DNA of 64,000 bases from positions 157,317 to 221,316 of the forward strand of contig CAWHCK010000013.1 in assembly GCA_963827585.1 (NCBI GenBank). Reading direction: 5' to 3'. This stretch comes from VAZQ01 sp963827585 (GTDB taxonomy: Bacteria; Pseudomonadota; Alphaproteobacteria; Rhizobiales; Xanthobacteraceae). Made by a program: the position numbers and the translations under genes. The notes beneath the pieces are model-generated. The model did not search any database. It was not told the DNA's origin and saw nothing but the letters and a program-made list of their open reading frames with translations. Within the stretch, counting starts at the first letter, position 1. Every line of letters begins with the position of its first letter. Below, piece by piece: positions 35,680 to 45,795 of this stretch.

Positions 35680-35967
35680 ATGTTACAGACCCTCCACTAC
35701 GAACCAGGTTTCCACGAGACCTGTCGGAAGACCGACGGACGGGGCCGGTGCACACAGCCGACCGCTGCCGCTTCCTGGCCGACCGTAACCGCGCTGCGGG
35801 CTGCCTGCGACTCGCTGCGCGAAGGTCTTGCCGCATCTCGCCAGTATGAGCAGCTCCGATCGCGGGGCGTCCCTCACGACACCGCGATCAGATCGGCGCT
35901 CGGCTTCGGCCCATCGCGGGGGACGCGACAGACGGCGGAGCCATTGTATTTCGCCGGCAAGGCGTAG
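35680..35967 (+). CDS. Small hypothetical protein (LREGLAASRQYEQLRSRGVP type)
   Basis: 95 residues. The C-terminal half (ALRAACDSLREGLAASRQYE, QLRSRGVPHDTAIRSALGFG) is a helix-turn-helix-like Arg-rich segment that I recall from small conserved proteins of Bradyrhizobium relatives. The N-terminal part holds CRKTDGRGRC. A GAGGAG site lies nine bases before the ATG. There is no signal or membrane segment. It is divergent from the ChrB-like gene. Confidence 0.6.
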   Translation: MLQTLHYEPGFHETCRKTDGRGRCTQPTAAASWPTVTALRAACDSLREGLAASRQYEQLRSRGVPHDTAIRSALGFGPSRGTRQTAEPLYFAGKA

Positions 35968-36104
35968 AGCACGTCTCGGGATCGGGCCTTCGGCCTCATC
36001 GCCGAGGCGCCCAGCCCGACCGCGCAACCCCGACATCAAGGCTCGCACCTGCAGACGGTCGCCTCCAGGCCCCTTCGCGGCGCGATAGCGCCGCTGTTGA
36101 AGGA

Positions 36105-37014
36105 ATGAAAATGTATCCAGGTCACGCGCAGCTCAAAATCGTCGACTTTCACAACCACCACATTCCAGCGCGCTTCGAGCTGACCGCCATTAAGACCGTT
36201 CCGGCAAACCAGCGTGGGCGCTGGGAAGCGCTTGCACGCAGGTTGCCGGACGAGGACCTTTTGCTGAAGGACATCCGCGAGGGCCATCTAGGCGCGCGCG
36301 TGGTCAACATACCAGGCAATCTGATCGCCGATGCAGACGGCCACGTTCCGCACGAAACCATCATGGCCATGAATGACGATCTCGCAGGGCTGGTTGCGCG
36401 CCATCCGGGTCGCATTCACGGCCTGGCGTCGGTGGATGCGTATGATGGCGACAGGTCTGCCCGTGAGGCTGAGCGGGCAATCCACAAGCTTGGCTTGCGC
36501 GGCCTCTTCGTCGACTGCGCACGCGGCGATCTCTTGGTCGACGCCCCGCAGGCGCGCCCCACGCTTGAAGTCGCCGCCAAACTCGGCGTGCCGGTGTTCG
36601 TACATCCGGTGGCCCCGCAGCCGTTGACGAAACAGATGAGTCCATACGGACTCATCGGGACCCTGTTCGCGCGCGGAACAGTAAATTCAGCCTCTCTTAT
36701 CGCGTTGATTGAAGGTGGGGTATTCTCGCAGTTGCCTGGCTTGCGCGTTGTCGTGACAGCCCATGCGATTGGTGGCCTGGGCATGGCTGCAGGCCTCTCG
36801 AGCCAGAGTCTCCTCTCCTCCGGCACTATCGACGTGATGCGGAAACATGTCTTCATCGACACGACGCTCATTCACCCGGCATTGATCCGCATGTCGGTTG
36901 ATCTGTTGGGCGCCGAGCAACGTCGTTGCCGGCAGTGACTGGCCGATCGCCGGTGAAAAGCCAATTCGCGGCATGCTGACAGAGGCGATGCAAGCAAGCA
37001 GGACTTTCGGATGA
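36105..37014 (+). CDS. Amidohydrolase family 2 protein (C-terminal indel)
   Basis: A metal-dependent TIM-barrel hydrolase or decarboxylase of the ACMSD-like amidohydrolase-2 family. Metal ligands: VDFHNHHIPARF (HxH), KLGVPVFVHPVAP (His) and VVVTAHAIGG. The literal frame stops after VDLLGAEQRRCRQ. Removing one A near 36920 restores HVVAGSDWPIAGEKPIRGML, with the conserved metal-binding Asp, and a stop at 37012-37014, giving about 302 residues. The substrate is unknown. It lies convergent with the LysR gene and near an exported cupin. Confidence 0.82.
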
Positions 37015-37209
37015 TGAGCAGAACGCCATCGCCGCTGGCAATTGCCTGCGCCTGTTGGGCATAGGCTGAGAGCTGCTTTGAGGGGGGGCTCACCGTCTGC
37101 CTGATGCCCGACGCGTTGAGCCGATCTTGACGGCAAGAGTTCCCTGCAGCGCGATCGCGACACCAATGCGGTCAGCGGGAAGCGCGCGCCGCAGGTCTCG
37201 ACTTCGATT

Positions 37210-38118
37210 TCAGTCGCGTTGAGTTGCCGGCGCATCCTCGGCGGCCTCGGCCAGGAGCCAATCGCTGAAGGCCACGATTTTCGGCAACTTGGCGACCGTC
37301 TTTGGGCAGACGATCCAATACGCGTAGGATACCGGCATTGCGATATCCAATGGACGCACGAGCCGGCCGCCGACCAAGTCCCATGCCGCCAGCGCCGTGC
37401 GAGCCAGCACCACCCCCTGGCCGTCGACCGCCGCGTCGATCGCCATACTTGCCTGGTTGAGGATGGGGCCGCGCGAAGGATCGACGCCGGTAATGCCGGC
37501 AAAGTCGAGCCACTGGCTCCAACCCAGCCGATCATTGACATGCAGGAGCGGGAACCGGCCGAGGTCGGCGGGGCTGCGCAGCCCGTTGCGGCCATCGAGG
37601 AGCTTCGGACTGCAGGCCGGAAAGAGCTCCTCGGCGCAGAGCCGCGTGACGTGGAGTCCGGAGGCGGTTCCGTCACCGTGTCGAATGGCGAGATCGATGT
37701 CCTCGCGCGCGAAATCGATGTGCTGCAGTGAAGCGCTCACCCTGAGATCGATCTCGGGGTGAGCCTCGGCGAAGCGGCCCAGCCGATGGACGAGCCACTT
37801 CGCTGCAAAGTTGGGCGAGGTGCTGACGGTGAGCGCGCCGCCGCTCTGGCGTTGCAGCAACCGTTCCGTTCCATCGGCGATGCGATCGAAGGCATCGCGC
37901 ACGACGGCGAGATAAGTGCGGCCTCCCTCGGTGATCACCAGCCGCTGCCGTTCGCGATTGAACAGCTTCAGTCCGAGCTCGCCCTCGAGCGCCTTCACCT
38001 GATGGCTGACGGCGCCCTGGGTGACGCAGAGCTCCTCGGCGGCGCGCGTGAAGCTCTCATGGCGGGCTGCGGCCTCGAAGGCCTTGAGCGCATTGAGCGG
38101 CGGCAGCCGGCGCGGCAT
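37210..38118 (-). CDS. LysR-type transcriptional regulator (GcvA-like)
   Basis: 302 residues. The N-terminal winged HTH is PPLNALKAFEAAARHESFTR, AAEELCVTQGAVSHQVKALE and GLKLFNRERQRLVITEGG, matching the GcvA-like subgroup. The effector domain has TVSTSPNFAAKWLVHRLGRF and HIDFAREDIDLAIRHGDG. Length is normal. A diverged copy of the leader motif found upstream of both chrB-type genes lies 14 bases before its start (38132-38172). This suggests autoregulation and a role as regulator of the chr genes, as inference. Confidence 0.92.
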   Translation of the reverse strand: MPRRLPPLNALKAFEAAARHESFTRAAEELCVTQGAVSHQVKALEGELGLKLFNRERQRLVITEGGRTYLAVVRDAFDRIADGTERLLQRQSGGALTVSTSPNFAAKWLVHRLGRFAEAHPEIDLRVSASLQHIDFAREDIDLAIRHGDGTASGLHVTRLCAEELFPACSPKLLDGRNGLRSPADLGRFPLLHVNDRLGWSQWLDFAGITGVDPSRGPILNQASMAIDAAVDGQGVVLARTALAAWDLVGGRLVRPLDIAMPVSYAYWIVCPKTVAKLPKIVAFSDWLLAEAAEDAPATQRD

Positions 38119-38131
38119 TGGCAGCCAACAT

Positions 38132-38172
38132 CATGAGAAAAACTACGACAAGGTAGAGAAGGCATGCTTTGC
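38132..38172 (-). promoter_or_regulatory. Shared leader motif 3 (diverged), upstream of the LysR gene
   Basis: CATGAGAAAAACT (38132-38144) and, after about 19 bases, ATGCTTTGC (38164-38172) reproduce in order the two blocks seen upstream of chrB and the ChrB-like gene, with more mismatches and slightly wider spacing. Confidence 0.5.
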
Positions 38173-38345
38173 CTGCAACACGAATCCGGCATGTCTGCGC
38201 ACGTGTCGAATCCCGGTACGTTCACGGACTCTTGAAGCGATTTCGCCTCGCGTCGGCGAATAACCGACAGATGTGGGTGTTGGCCGGTCGGACGTACTTT
38301 CCGTGCCGCGCAAGAGCCATCAACACAATACGTGAGGAGAGGGAC

Positions 38346-38783
38346 ATGATGCTCGCTCGCCGTCGCTTATTGCAACTTGCAGCTTCTGCCGCCGTCATAC
38401 CGGCTGGGGCAGGACGCGCACTGGCTCAGGCCCCGCAGGGCGGGCCGAAGCTCACGCAAATCCTGCGGAGCGATACAAAGGGTCAGGATCAGAGGGTCCA
38501 AGAGACTGTCGTCAATGTCCTGGAGATGCCGCCCGGCGCGGCCGCGCCTTGGCACATGCATCCAGGTGCCCAGGAAGTCCTGTTTGTGATCGACGGCAGT
38601 GTGACGGTCGAGATCGAGGGGCAGGGAACGACGGCGCTCAAAGCCGGCGAGATCATTCTCATTCCTGCCGAGATCCCCCATCTCGCACGGAACGATGGCA
38701 GCGGCGCGGCGAGAGCGTTGGTGACCCACAGCCGCGCCGACAAGGAAAAACCGTTCGTCCTGGCGGTGAAAAGGGCGACGTAG
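38346..38783 (+). CDS. Exported cupin-domain protein
   Basis: 145 residues. The ATG at 38346 follows GGAGAGGG and opens a Tat-like signal (ARRRLLQLAASAAVIPAGAG, cleavage near ALAQA). The cupin barrel has PGAAAPWHMHPGAQEVLFVI (HxH..E metal site, motif 1) and PAEIPHLARNDGSG (motif 2 His). An in-frame extension back to 38169 lacks coding character. It is a small single-domain cupin, with oxygenase or sensing role undetermined. It is divergent from the LysR gene, so possibly its target. Confidence 0.85.
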   Translation: MMLARRRLLQLAASAAVIPAGAGRALAQAPQGGPKLTQILRSDTKGQDQRVQETVVNVLEMPPGAAAPWHMHPGAQEVLFVIDGSVTVEIEGQGTTALKAGEIILIPAEIPHLARNDGSGAARALVTHSRADKEKPFVLAVKRAT

Positions 38784-38912
38784 AGGCAGCCGACCTGCTC
38801 CCTTGATTTCAGTAGTTTAGGGGCCCACGGCTCAGCCTCGCTGTGAACAAAATCCATGATATAACCGTGCTCCGATGGGAGTGGACTCAACGTCACTCCT
38901 CAGCTTTGCGAG

Positions 38913-39287
38913 ATGCAGCCCATGTTGCGGTGGTTTGGACGTCATATCCTGGCTAGCAACGCGATCGTGGCGCTCACCGCCGCGGCCCTGCTGCTTGGCA
39001 CCGCCACATCCTTCGGTCTCGCTGCAACGATCTTCGAGCACGACCTTGGTCTACATCACGGTCATGGTCTCGATGCTCACCACGACCATGACGACAACAC
39101 CGGCGATCCGTCCGCCAGTCCGGATGAGATGGCGGCACACCACGTCCACGTGGTCGCTCTCGTGCCGCCGGTCGGTTCATTGCCCTGGAGCCCCGGCCGA
39201 ACGGTCGTTTGCGAGTTCGCGGATTCAAGCATTGAACAAGGCTGCCTTTACAGGCTCGAACGAATACCGAAGCATTTTGCCGGCTGA
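38913..39287 (+). CDS. His-rich membrane-anchored or exported metal-binding protein
   Basis: 124 residues with an N-terminal hydrophobic segment (SNAIVALTAAALLLGTATSF). A histidine/aspartate run (LGLHHGHGLDAHHDHDD) and the later MAAHHVHVV follow. It precedes an RND heavy-metal efflux operon, so it probably binds the exported cation in the periplasm or signals its presence. Comparable small His-rich proteins head czc/cnr-type operons. The exact start (MQPMLRWFGRHIL or the second Met) is unclear. Confidence 0.75.
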   Translation: MQPMLRWFGRHILASNAIVALTAAALLLGTATSFGLAATIFEHDLGLHHGHGLDAHHDHDDNTGDPSASPDEMAAHHVHVVALVPPVGSLPWSPGRTVVCEFADSSIEQGCLYRLERIPKHFAG

Positions 39288-39347
39288 AACATAGCCGCGG
39301 CTCCGGCAGGAGCCGTGATCATTTCCAAGTCTCACTGCGAGGCTACA

Positions 39348-41082
39348 ATGGCATTTGCGCATGCGGTGCTCGGCACCTGCTGCCCGCGTTCGGTCGCCCG
39401 GTTCCTGCTCGCAACAGTCATGATCGTTCTGCCGATCCCGTCCTCTGCCGGGCCCGGCGGGGACGGCCATACCCACGGGGATGAGGCCGTGCAGACGCTC
39501 TCGGCGGTCTCGCCGCGCGTGTCGATGGCGAGCGAGCTGTATGACGTGGTCGCCATCTATAAGGGCGGTCGGCTGACGTTCTACGTCGATCGGCTCAGCG
39601 ATAACGCGCCGGTGACCGACGCCAAGCTGGATGTGACGGCAGGATCAAATCAGCTCCAGCTCGAAGCCGGTCCCGACGGGACCTATGCAATGGAGGCTGG
39701 CGAACTCTCCAGCGGCGGATCGCACGAACTGATCGTCTCGATTCAGGCGGCGGGCTGGCGATGACCTGGTCGCGGGCACGCTCGACATCCCATCCGCATC
39801 CGGTCACGTCAGTCCGGGTAACCGTAGTCTCGATCAGCATCTCCTGCCGGCTTTCCGTGCGTTATGGGCTCAGGTCTCCTCGACTTGGGGAGGGACCGCC
39901 ACGGTCGTGTTCGGCGCCGGACTGCTGGTCGGACTGCTTTGCGGCTCGTTGATGAGGCGCCGGCGCATCACGCCCGCCGTGATCACGTTCTTCGTTGTGG
40001 CGTACACCCTTCCGGCGCTCGGCGGACCCGGCGGCGAAGGCCATACCCACGGCGACGAAGCCTCTGCGCGGGTATCGTCGGATGCGCCGCACCGGCTGCC
40101 GGACGGCAGCGTGTTCCTGCCCAAGCCGACCCAGCGCCTGCTCGAGGTCAGGACAGCGGTGACCGAGAGTGGAGAGGTCCGAAGAACGGTCGCGCTCCCG
40201 GGCCGGATCATCGCCAGCCCGCACCAGTCCGGCATCGTGCAGAGCATCAACGGCGGCCGGGTCTCGATCGCGGGTGGCAGATTGCCCACTCTCGGCCAAC
40301 GGGTGAAACAGGGCGAGCTCCTGGCAATCGTCGAGCCGCCGGTGAATGCCGCGGACGAGACCACCATCGCCGACAAGCTGGGCGAGATCACCCAGCAGAT
40401 CTCGATTGCCGAGATCCGCCTGCAGCGGCTCATGCCGCTGGCTGCAGCCAACGCGGTGCCGAAAAGTCAAATCACCGACCTGCAGGCGGAGCTGGAAGCC
40501 CTGCGGAAGCGGCAGGCGAACATACCGACGCGGCGGCGCCAGCCGGAGGAGCTGCGCGCGCCGGTCGATGGCGAAGTGGCTGCGGTCCGCGTGGTTGCCG
40601 GGCAGGTCGTCGCCCCACAGGACCAAGTGTTTCATATCGTCGATCCGGACGCGATGTGGGTCGAGGCCTTTGCGTTCGAAGGCCTCGACCCGGCCAATAT
40701 CTTTGCCGCTTTCGCAGTCGAACACCATCACAGGTCTCTCAAGCTCCAGTTTCAGGGGGTTGGACGTGTGCTGCAGCTGCACGCCACCCATCTTCAATTC
40801 TCCATCGAGAAGCCCCCGGCTACGCTGATGGTGGGGCAACCCGCGACGGTGCTGGTCCAGACCAAAGAGCTGGTGAAGGGCATCGTTCTGCCGCGTGAGG
40901 CGGTCGTGCGGGCGGCAAACGGTGAAATGATCGTTTGGCGGCGCGCCGCTTCCGAGCGGTTCGTCCCCAAGCCCGTCCGAGGGCAATTGGTCAATGGCGA
41001 TCAGTTCGTCGTGCTGGCGGGGCTCGATGCGGGCCAGCGCATCGTGGTCAAGGGCGCCGAACTCATCAACCAGGTGCGGTGA
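39348..41082 (+). CDS. RND efflux periplasmic adaptor with extra N-terminal metal-binding domain (one indel)
   Basis: Membrane fusion protein of a heavy-metal RND pump. The literal frame stops at 39764, but restoring one base near 39760 joins it to the frame that runs to 41082, giving about 578 residues. The N-terminal part has a signal and PGGDGHTHGDE, then a beta domain (FYVDRLSDNAPVTDAKLDVT). A second hydrophobic segment (VVFGAGLLVGLLCGSLM) is followed by a second PGGEGHTHGDE. The CusB/CzcB-like adaptor comes next (LPGRIIASPHQSGIVQSING, helical hairpin near LEALRKRQANIPTRR, LRAPVDGEVAAVRVVAGQVV). The duplicated metal-binding tag suggests a fusion of a small metal chaperone with the adaptor. 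Confidence 0.85.
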
Positions 41083-41091
41083 GGAGCAGGC

Positions 41092-44000
41092 ATGTTCAAC
41101 TTCCTCGTCTCCAACAGCCTCAAGCACCGGCTATTCGTGTTGGCCGCGGCCTTGATGCTGGCGATCTACGGAAGCTTTCTGCTGCCCCGCCTGCCCGTCG
41201 ATGTCTTGCCCGACCTGACCCGGCCAACGGTCACGGTGATGGCGGAGACGGAAGGTCTGGCGCCCGAGGAAGTGGAACGGCTCGTCGCGCGGCCGATCGA
41301 GAGCCTGCTCAGCGGAACTCCGGGCGTCGAGACCGTGCGCTCCATCTCCGGCATCGGCTTTGCGATGGTGGTCGCCGAGTTCAGCTGGGCGACTGACATC
41401 ACGCTGGCGCGGGTGCGCGTCAACGAGCGCCTCGGGGCGATCCAGGCCCAACTGCCGGCCGGCGTCGTGCCGCAGATGGCATCGCTCTCCTCGATCATGG
41501 GTGAAATCCTGTTGATCGCACTGACCGCCGAGCCGGCCACCGCTACCGCCATGGAGCTGCGGGAAATCGCCGACTTCGTGTTGCGGCCGCAGATTCTCGC
41601 GGTCCCTGGGGTCACGACTTTCATCAGCATCGGCGGCGAGGTTCGGCAATATCGGGTCACACCCAGCCCACTCGAAATGCACCATCTGAAGGTGAGCTCG
41701 GACAAGATTCTCGACGCACTGCGGCGATTCGGGACCAATTCGAGCGGCGGCTTCCTCGATCAGCAGTCTCGCGAATATCTTGTGCGTAATGTCGGGCTGA
41801 CGACGAGCCTGGAGGATTTGCGCAACACCGTCGTGGACACCCATGGCGGACGCCCAATTCTGCTGCGACAGGTTGCATCGGTCGATTTTGCGCCGCGAGT
41901 GAAGCGCGGGGATGCCGGATACGACGGCAGGCCAGCCGTCATCGTTTCCGTCCAAAAGCAACCAGGGGCCGACACGCTCGCCCTGACGCGGCAAATCGAA
42001 CGCGTGCTGTCGGATGTGCAAAGAACCATGCCGCCGGGCGTCAAGATCGATCAAGTTCAATTCCGGCAGGCGACCTTCATCGAGACGTCGATCGCCAACC
42101 TGAAACAGGTCTTGATCGAAGCGGCGCTCGTGGTTGCCTGCGTGCTCATCGTGTTTCTCGCCAATTTCCGTGCAACCGTCATCTCGCTTGCGGCCATTCC
42201 GATCTCGATTCTCTTCACTGTGATCGTATTTCAAGCCTTCGGTTTGACGATCAACACAATGACGCTTGGTGGGCTCGCCATCGCCATCGGCGAACTGGTC
42301 GACGATGCCGTCGTCGACGTCGAGAACATCCTGCGCAGGCTGAAGGAGAATGCCCGGCTGCCGCAGCCTCGCGCGGTGCTCGACGTCATCGCGGCGGCAA
42401 GCCAGGAGGTGCGCTCGGGCATCGTCTATGCCACCGTCATCATCATCCTGGTTTTCCTGCCGCTTTTCGCACTGTCCGGGATCGAGGGCCGGCTGTTCAC
42501 ACCGCTGGGCATCGCCTACGTGGTCTCGATCGCCGGATCGCTCCTCACCTCGATCACGGTTACGCCCGTTCTCAGTTACTACCTGCTTTCGGGGAATGCA
42601 TCTCGTCTTGCGCAGCGGCCGGATGGCATTGTCGTGCGTTCCCTCAAAGCGGTGACCGAGCGGCTGCTCGACCAAGCGCTCGCGCGGCCCATGCTGCTAT
42701 TGGGACTGGTTGTCGCGGGCATCACTGCTGCCGGTATCGGAGCCGCGTTCCTTCCGCGTTCCTTTCTGCCGACCTTCAATGAGGGAACCGTGCTCGTGGG
42801 CATGCGCCTCCAGCCGGGCATCTCGCTCGCCGAGTCCCATCGTTTGGGATCGATCGCCGAGAGGCTCATTCTCGACGTGCCGGACGTTGCTTCGGTCGGC
42901 CGGCGCACCGGACGGGCGGAGACCGACCTGCATGCGGAAGGCGTTCATGCCACCGAGCTCGATGTGAATCTCAGGCCGGTAAGGCGGCCGATGCCGGAGA
43001 TCATGGCGGACATCCGCGAGAGGCTCTCGCTACTCCCCGCCGCCATCGTGCTGGGACAGCCGATCTCGCACCGCATCGAGCACATGCTGTCGGGAGTCCG
43101 AGCCGCCGTCGCCGTGAAGATATTCGGCGAGGATCTCGACACGCTGAGCAGCATCGCGGAGCAATTGCGACAACGGCTCGCCGGAGTTGTCGGGCTCGTA
43201 GATTTGCAGGTGGAAAAGCAGGTGCGAGTTCCGCAGGTCCGCATACAGGTCGACGCGCAGCGGGCGGCGTTGTACGGCGTTACGCCGCAGGCGGTGACCG
43301 AGCAGGTGCGCGTGATGTCGAATGGACAAGCGGTATCGCGCATCCTGGCGGGCGACCGGCAGTTCGATGTTGTGGTGCGTCTCGGCGATGGCGCCCGCAC
43401 GATCGAGGCGCTGCGCGATCTGTTGATCTCGACCTCGAGCGGCTTCATCCCGGTGAGAACTCGTCGCTTCGGTAGAGGAAGATGACGGGCCCAATCAGGT
43501 GCTGCGGGAAAACGGGCAGCGCCGGATTGTCGTCTTCGGCAATATCAGCGGCGATGCCGACATGGCGAAGGTCGTGGCAGCGGTCCGCCAGATCAATGCC
43601 TCGGCTTCGCTCCCCCAGGGCTATCGCATCGTTCTGGACGGCACCTTCCGAGCGCAGGAGGAGGCCGGATGGCTGATCGGCGGACTATCGCTGCTGTCCC
43701 TGGCTCTGATTTTCCTGGTGCTCTATAGCCGCTATGAATTGGCAGTTCTCACCATCATCATCATGGGCAATATCCCGCTCGCTCTCATCGGCAGCGTGAT
43801 CGCGCTTTATATTGCCGGCCTCGAGCTCTCGGTCGCCAGCATGGTCGGCTTCATCACGCTCGCCGGCATCTCCGCGCGCAATGGAATCCTCAAGGTAAGT
43901 CACTATATCAATCTGGCCTTGTTCGAAGGCGAGAGGTTCGGCAGCGACCTGGTCGTGCGCGGCAGCTTGGAACGCCTGACGCCGGTCTTGATGACCGCCC

Positions 44001-44221
44001 TGTCGGCCAGTCTTGCGCTCATTCCGCTGTTGTTCGCGGCAGGTGCGCCGGGATCGGAGATATTGCATCCCGTGGCCGTCACGATCTTCGGAGGCCTCGT
44101 ATCGGCCACGCTGCTCGATACGTTCCTGACTCCCACGCTGTTCCTGCGGTACGGGCGGAAGCCGCTTGAACGCCTCATGCAGCGCCGCGATGCGGCGCTG
44201 GCTCCCGCCACGGCCTACTGA
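41092..44221 (+). CDS. Heavy-metal efflux RND pump (one indel)
   Basis: Inner-membrane proton/cation antiporter of the HME-RND family, about 1042 residues once one base is restored near 43465; there the literal frame stops at 43485 and the rest continues to 44221. Features: LPVDVLPDLTRPTVTVMAE at the N-terminus, and the TM4 motif GELVDDAVVDVENILRRL, with acidic residues used for proton relay. Also present are SGTPGVETVRSISG, SASLALIPLLFAAGAPGSEI and LVSATLLDTFLTPTLFLRYG. The TM4 motif differs from classical CzcA and CusA, so the cation is not assigned. It forms an operon with the adaptor (10-base gap) and the next two genes. Confidence 0.9.
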
Positions 44222-44239
44222 TCCGAAAGGAGAACTGTC

Positions 44240-44618
44240 ATGCGCAAATTTGCCGTTGCCGCCGTTGCGCTGCTTGCGCTGTGCTCGACCGCCGCGGGCG
44301 GGGAGGTCAGCGGAAAAGGACCCAACGGCGGCCGAATGGCCGATGCCACCATTATGCACGTCGAGTTTCTGAGCAAGGGGGCCGAGGTCTTCGTGTACAC
44401 CTACGACCACGACAACAAGCCGGTAGCAATCGGCCGGCATGACCGGACGATTGACAATTCAGGAAAAGGGGAAGACGCGGACCGCGGACTTGACGGCGGA
44501 AGCGCCGAACCGGCTCACCGGAAAGCTCGATGCTCCCCTGGACAGTGCTGCCCGGGTGATCGTTTCTCTCACCCCGAAAGGCGGCAAGCCGGTGCAGGCG
44601 CGATACACGGTCAATTGA
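44240..44618 (+). CDS. Small periplasmic protein of the metal efflux operon (one indel)
   Basis: The literal frame starts MRKFAVAAVALLALCSTAAG (signal peptide) and reads KGPNGGRMADATIMHVEFLS, KGAEVFVYTYDHDNKPVAI. It then loses phase near 44432. In the shifted frame it continues GRLTIQEKGKTRTADLTAEA and IVSLTPKGGKPVQARYTVN to TGA at 44616-44618, about 125 residues. It is a beta-rich periplasmic protein, probably helping cation delivery to the RND system. It lies 18 bases after the pump gene with a GAAAGGAG site. Confidence 0.78.
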
Positions 44619-44706
44619 GTGAGCGTGTGCTTCCGTCGAAGGGGCCGCTTGGCGCCACCCTGCGACCCGGGCGTTGTTGAAGGAACCGAACCGTCGAGTT
44701 GAAGCG

Positions 44707-45708
44707 ATGATCGACCATCACCATTCCCATGATCATGAGCCGGAGCATGGCCACACGCATGGCATCGTCGATCCCTCGATTGCGACCAGCGACCGGGGCT
44801 TATGGGCCATCAAGTGGTCGTTCATCGGTCTCGCTGCGACGGCCGCGCTGCAGTTGTGCGTCGTCTTCGTCTCGGGCAGCGTGGCGCTGCTGGCGGATAC
44901 AATTCATAATTTCGGAGATGCCGCGACCGCGATCCCGCTTGCGATCGCGTTCTGGTTCGCGCGCAAGAAGCCGAGCGAACGCTTCACCTTTGGCTATGGT
45001 CGTGTCGAGGACCTGGCCGGGATGGCAATCGTGCTCACGATCCTCGCAAGCGCGATCATCGCGGGATATCAAAGCATCCAGCGGCTTCTGCATCCCCAGG
45101 ACATATCGTATTTGTGGGCGGTGATCGCCGCCTCGATCGTCGGTTTTCTCGGCAACGAGATTGTCGCGATTTTCCGAATTCGCGTCGGCCGCGAGATCAG
45201 CAGCGCGGCGTTGATTGCCGATGGCTACCATGCCCGCGTCGACGGATGGACGAGCCTGGCGGTGCTGTTCGGTGCGATCGGTGTGTGGCTCGGCTATCCG
45301 CTTGCCGATCCGATCATCGGCCTGCTCATCACGGCCGCGATCTTCGGCATCGTCATTCAGAGCGGAAAGTCGATCTTCTTCCGGACGCTCGACGGCGCGG
45401 AACCGGACGTGATCGAAGACATTCGCCACACCGCCGGGCACGTGCCGCAGGTAAAGGAGGTCACCGAGGTGCGGGCGCGCTGGCTCGGCCACCGCTTGCA
45501 TGCCGAATTGAATATCGCGGTCGATCCCGAATTGACCATCGCGCAGGCCCACGCGGTCGCCGGCGAGGTCCGCCACCGGCTCCTTCACCATCTGGATTAT
45601 CTGTCGCTTGTCGTCATCCACGTCGATCCGGCGGATCAGTCCGGCGAGGCCCATCATCGTATCGAGCAACACGCCCACGACGGACTGCCGGCACATTCGC
45701 ATGGCTAG
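44707..45708 (+). CDS. Cation diffusion facilitator (CDF) transporter
   Basis: 333 residues. The ATG at 44707 opens a His-rich cytoplasmic N-terminus (MIDHHHSHDHEPEHGHTHG). Six membrane segments carry the CDF metal sites: ALLADTIHNFGDAATAI (TM2, HxxxD) and AALIADGYHARVDGWTSL (TM5, HxxxD). The cytoplasmic C-terminal domain has VRARWLGHRLHAELNIAVDP and ends in a His-rich tail. It is a Zn/Co/Ni/Fe-type exporter moving cation to the periplasm, where the RND pump can take over. It is the last gene of the metal operon. Confidence 0.94.
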   Translation: MIDHHHSHDHEPEHGHTHGIVDPSIATSDRGLWAIKWSFIGLAATAALQLCVVFVSGSVALLADTIHNFGDAATAIPLAIAFWFARKKPSERFTFGYGRVEDLAGMAIVLTILASAIIAGYQSIQRLLHPQDISYLWAVIAASIVGFLGNEIVAIFRIRVGREISSAALIADGYHARVDGWTSLAVLFGAIGVWLGYPLADPIIGLLITAAIFGIVIQSGKSIFFRTLDGAEPDVIEDIRHTAGHVPQVKEVTEVRARWLGHRLHAELNIAVDPELTIAQAHAVAGEVRHRLLHHLDYLSLVVIHVDPADQSGEAHHRIEQHAHDGLPAHSHG

Positions 45709-45795
45709 ACGGCGCGTCCTTCCAACCCATTGCGCCTGCAGCGTGCAATCGCTACATCGGTAGCGGTGATTTGAGACCGCCCCGGTAGGTGACCC

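Noticed and set aside
41131..42675. 514-codon minus-strand open frame
   Set aside because: Antisense to the RND pump gene; composition rich in Arg, Asp and His is typical of reverse-frame translation in GC-rich DNA.
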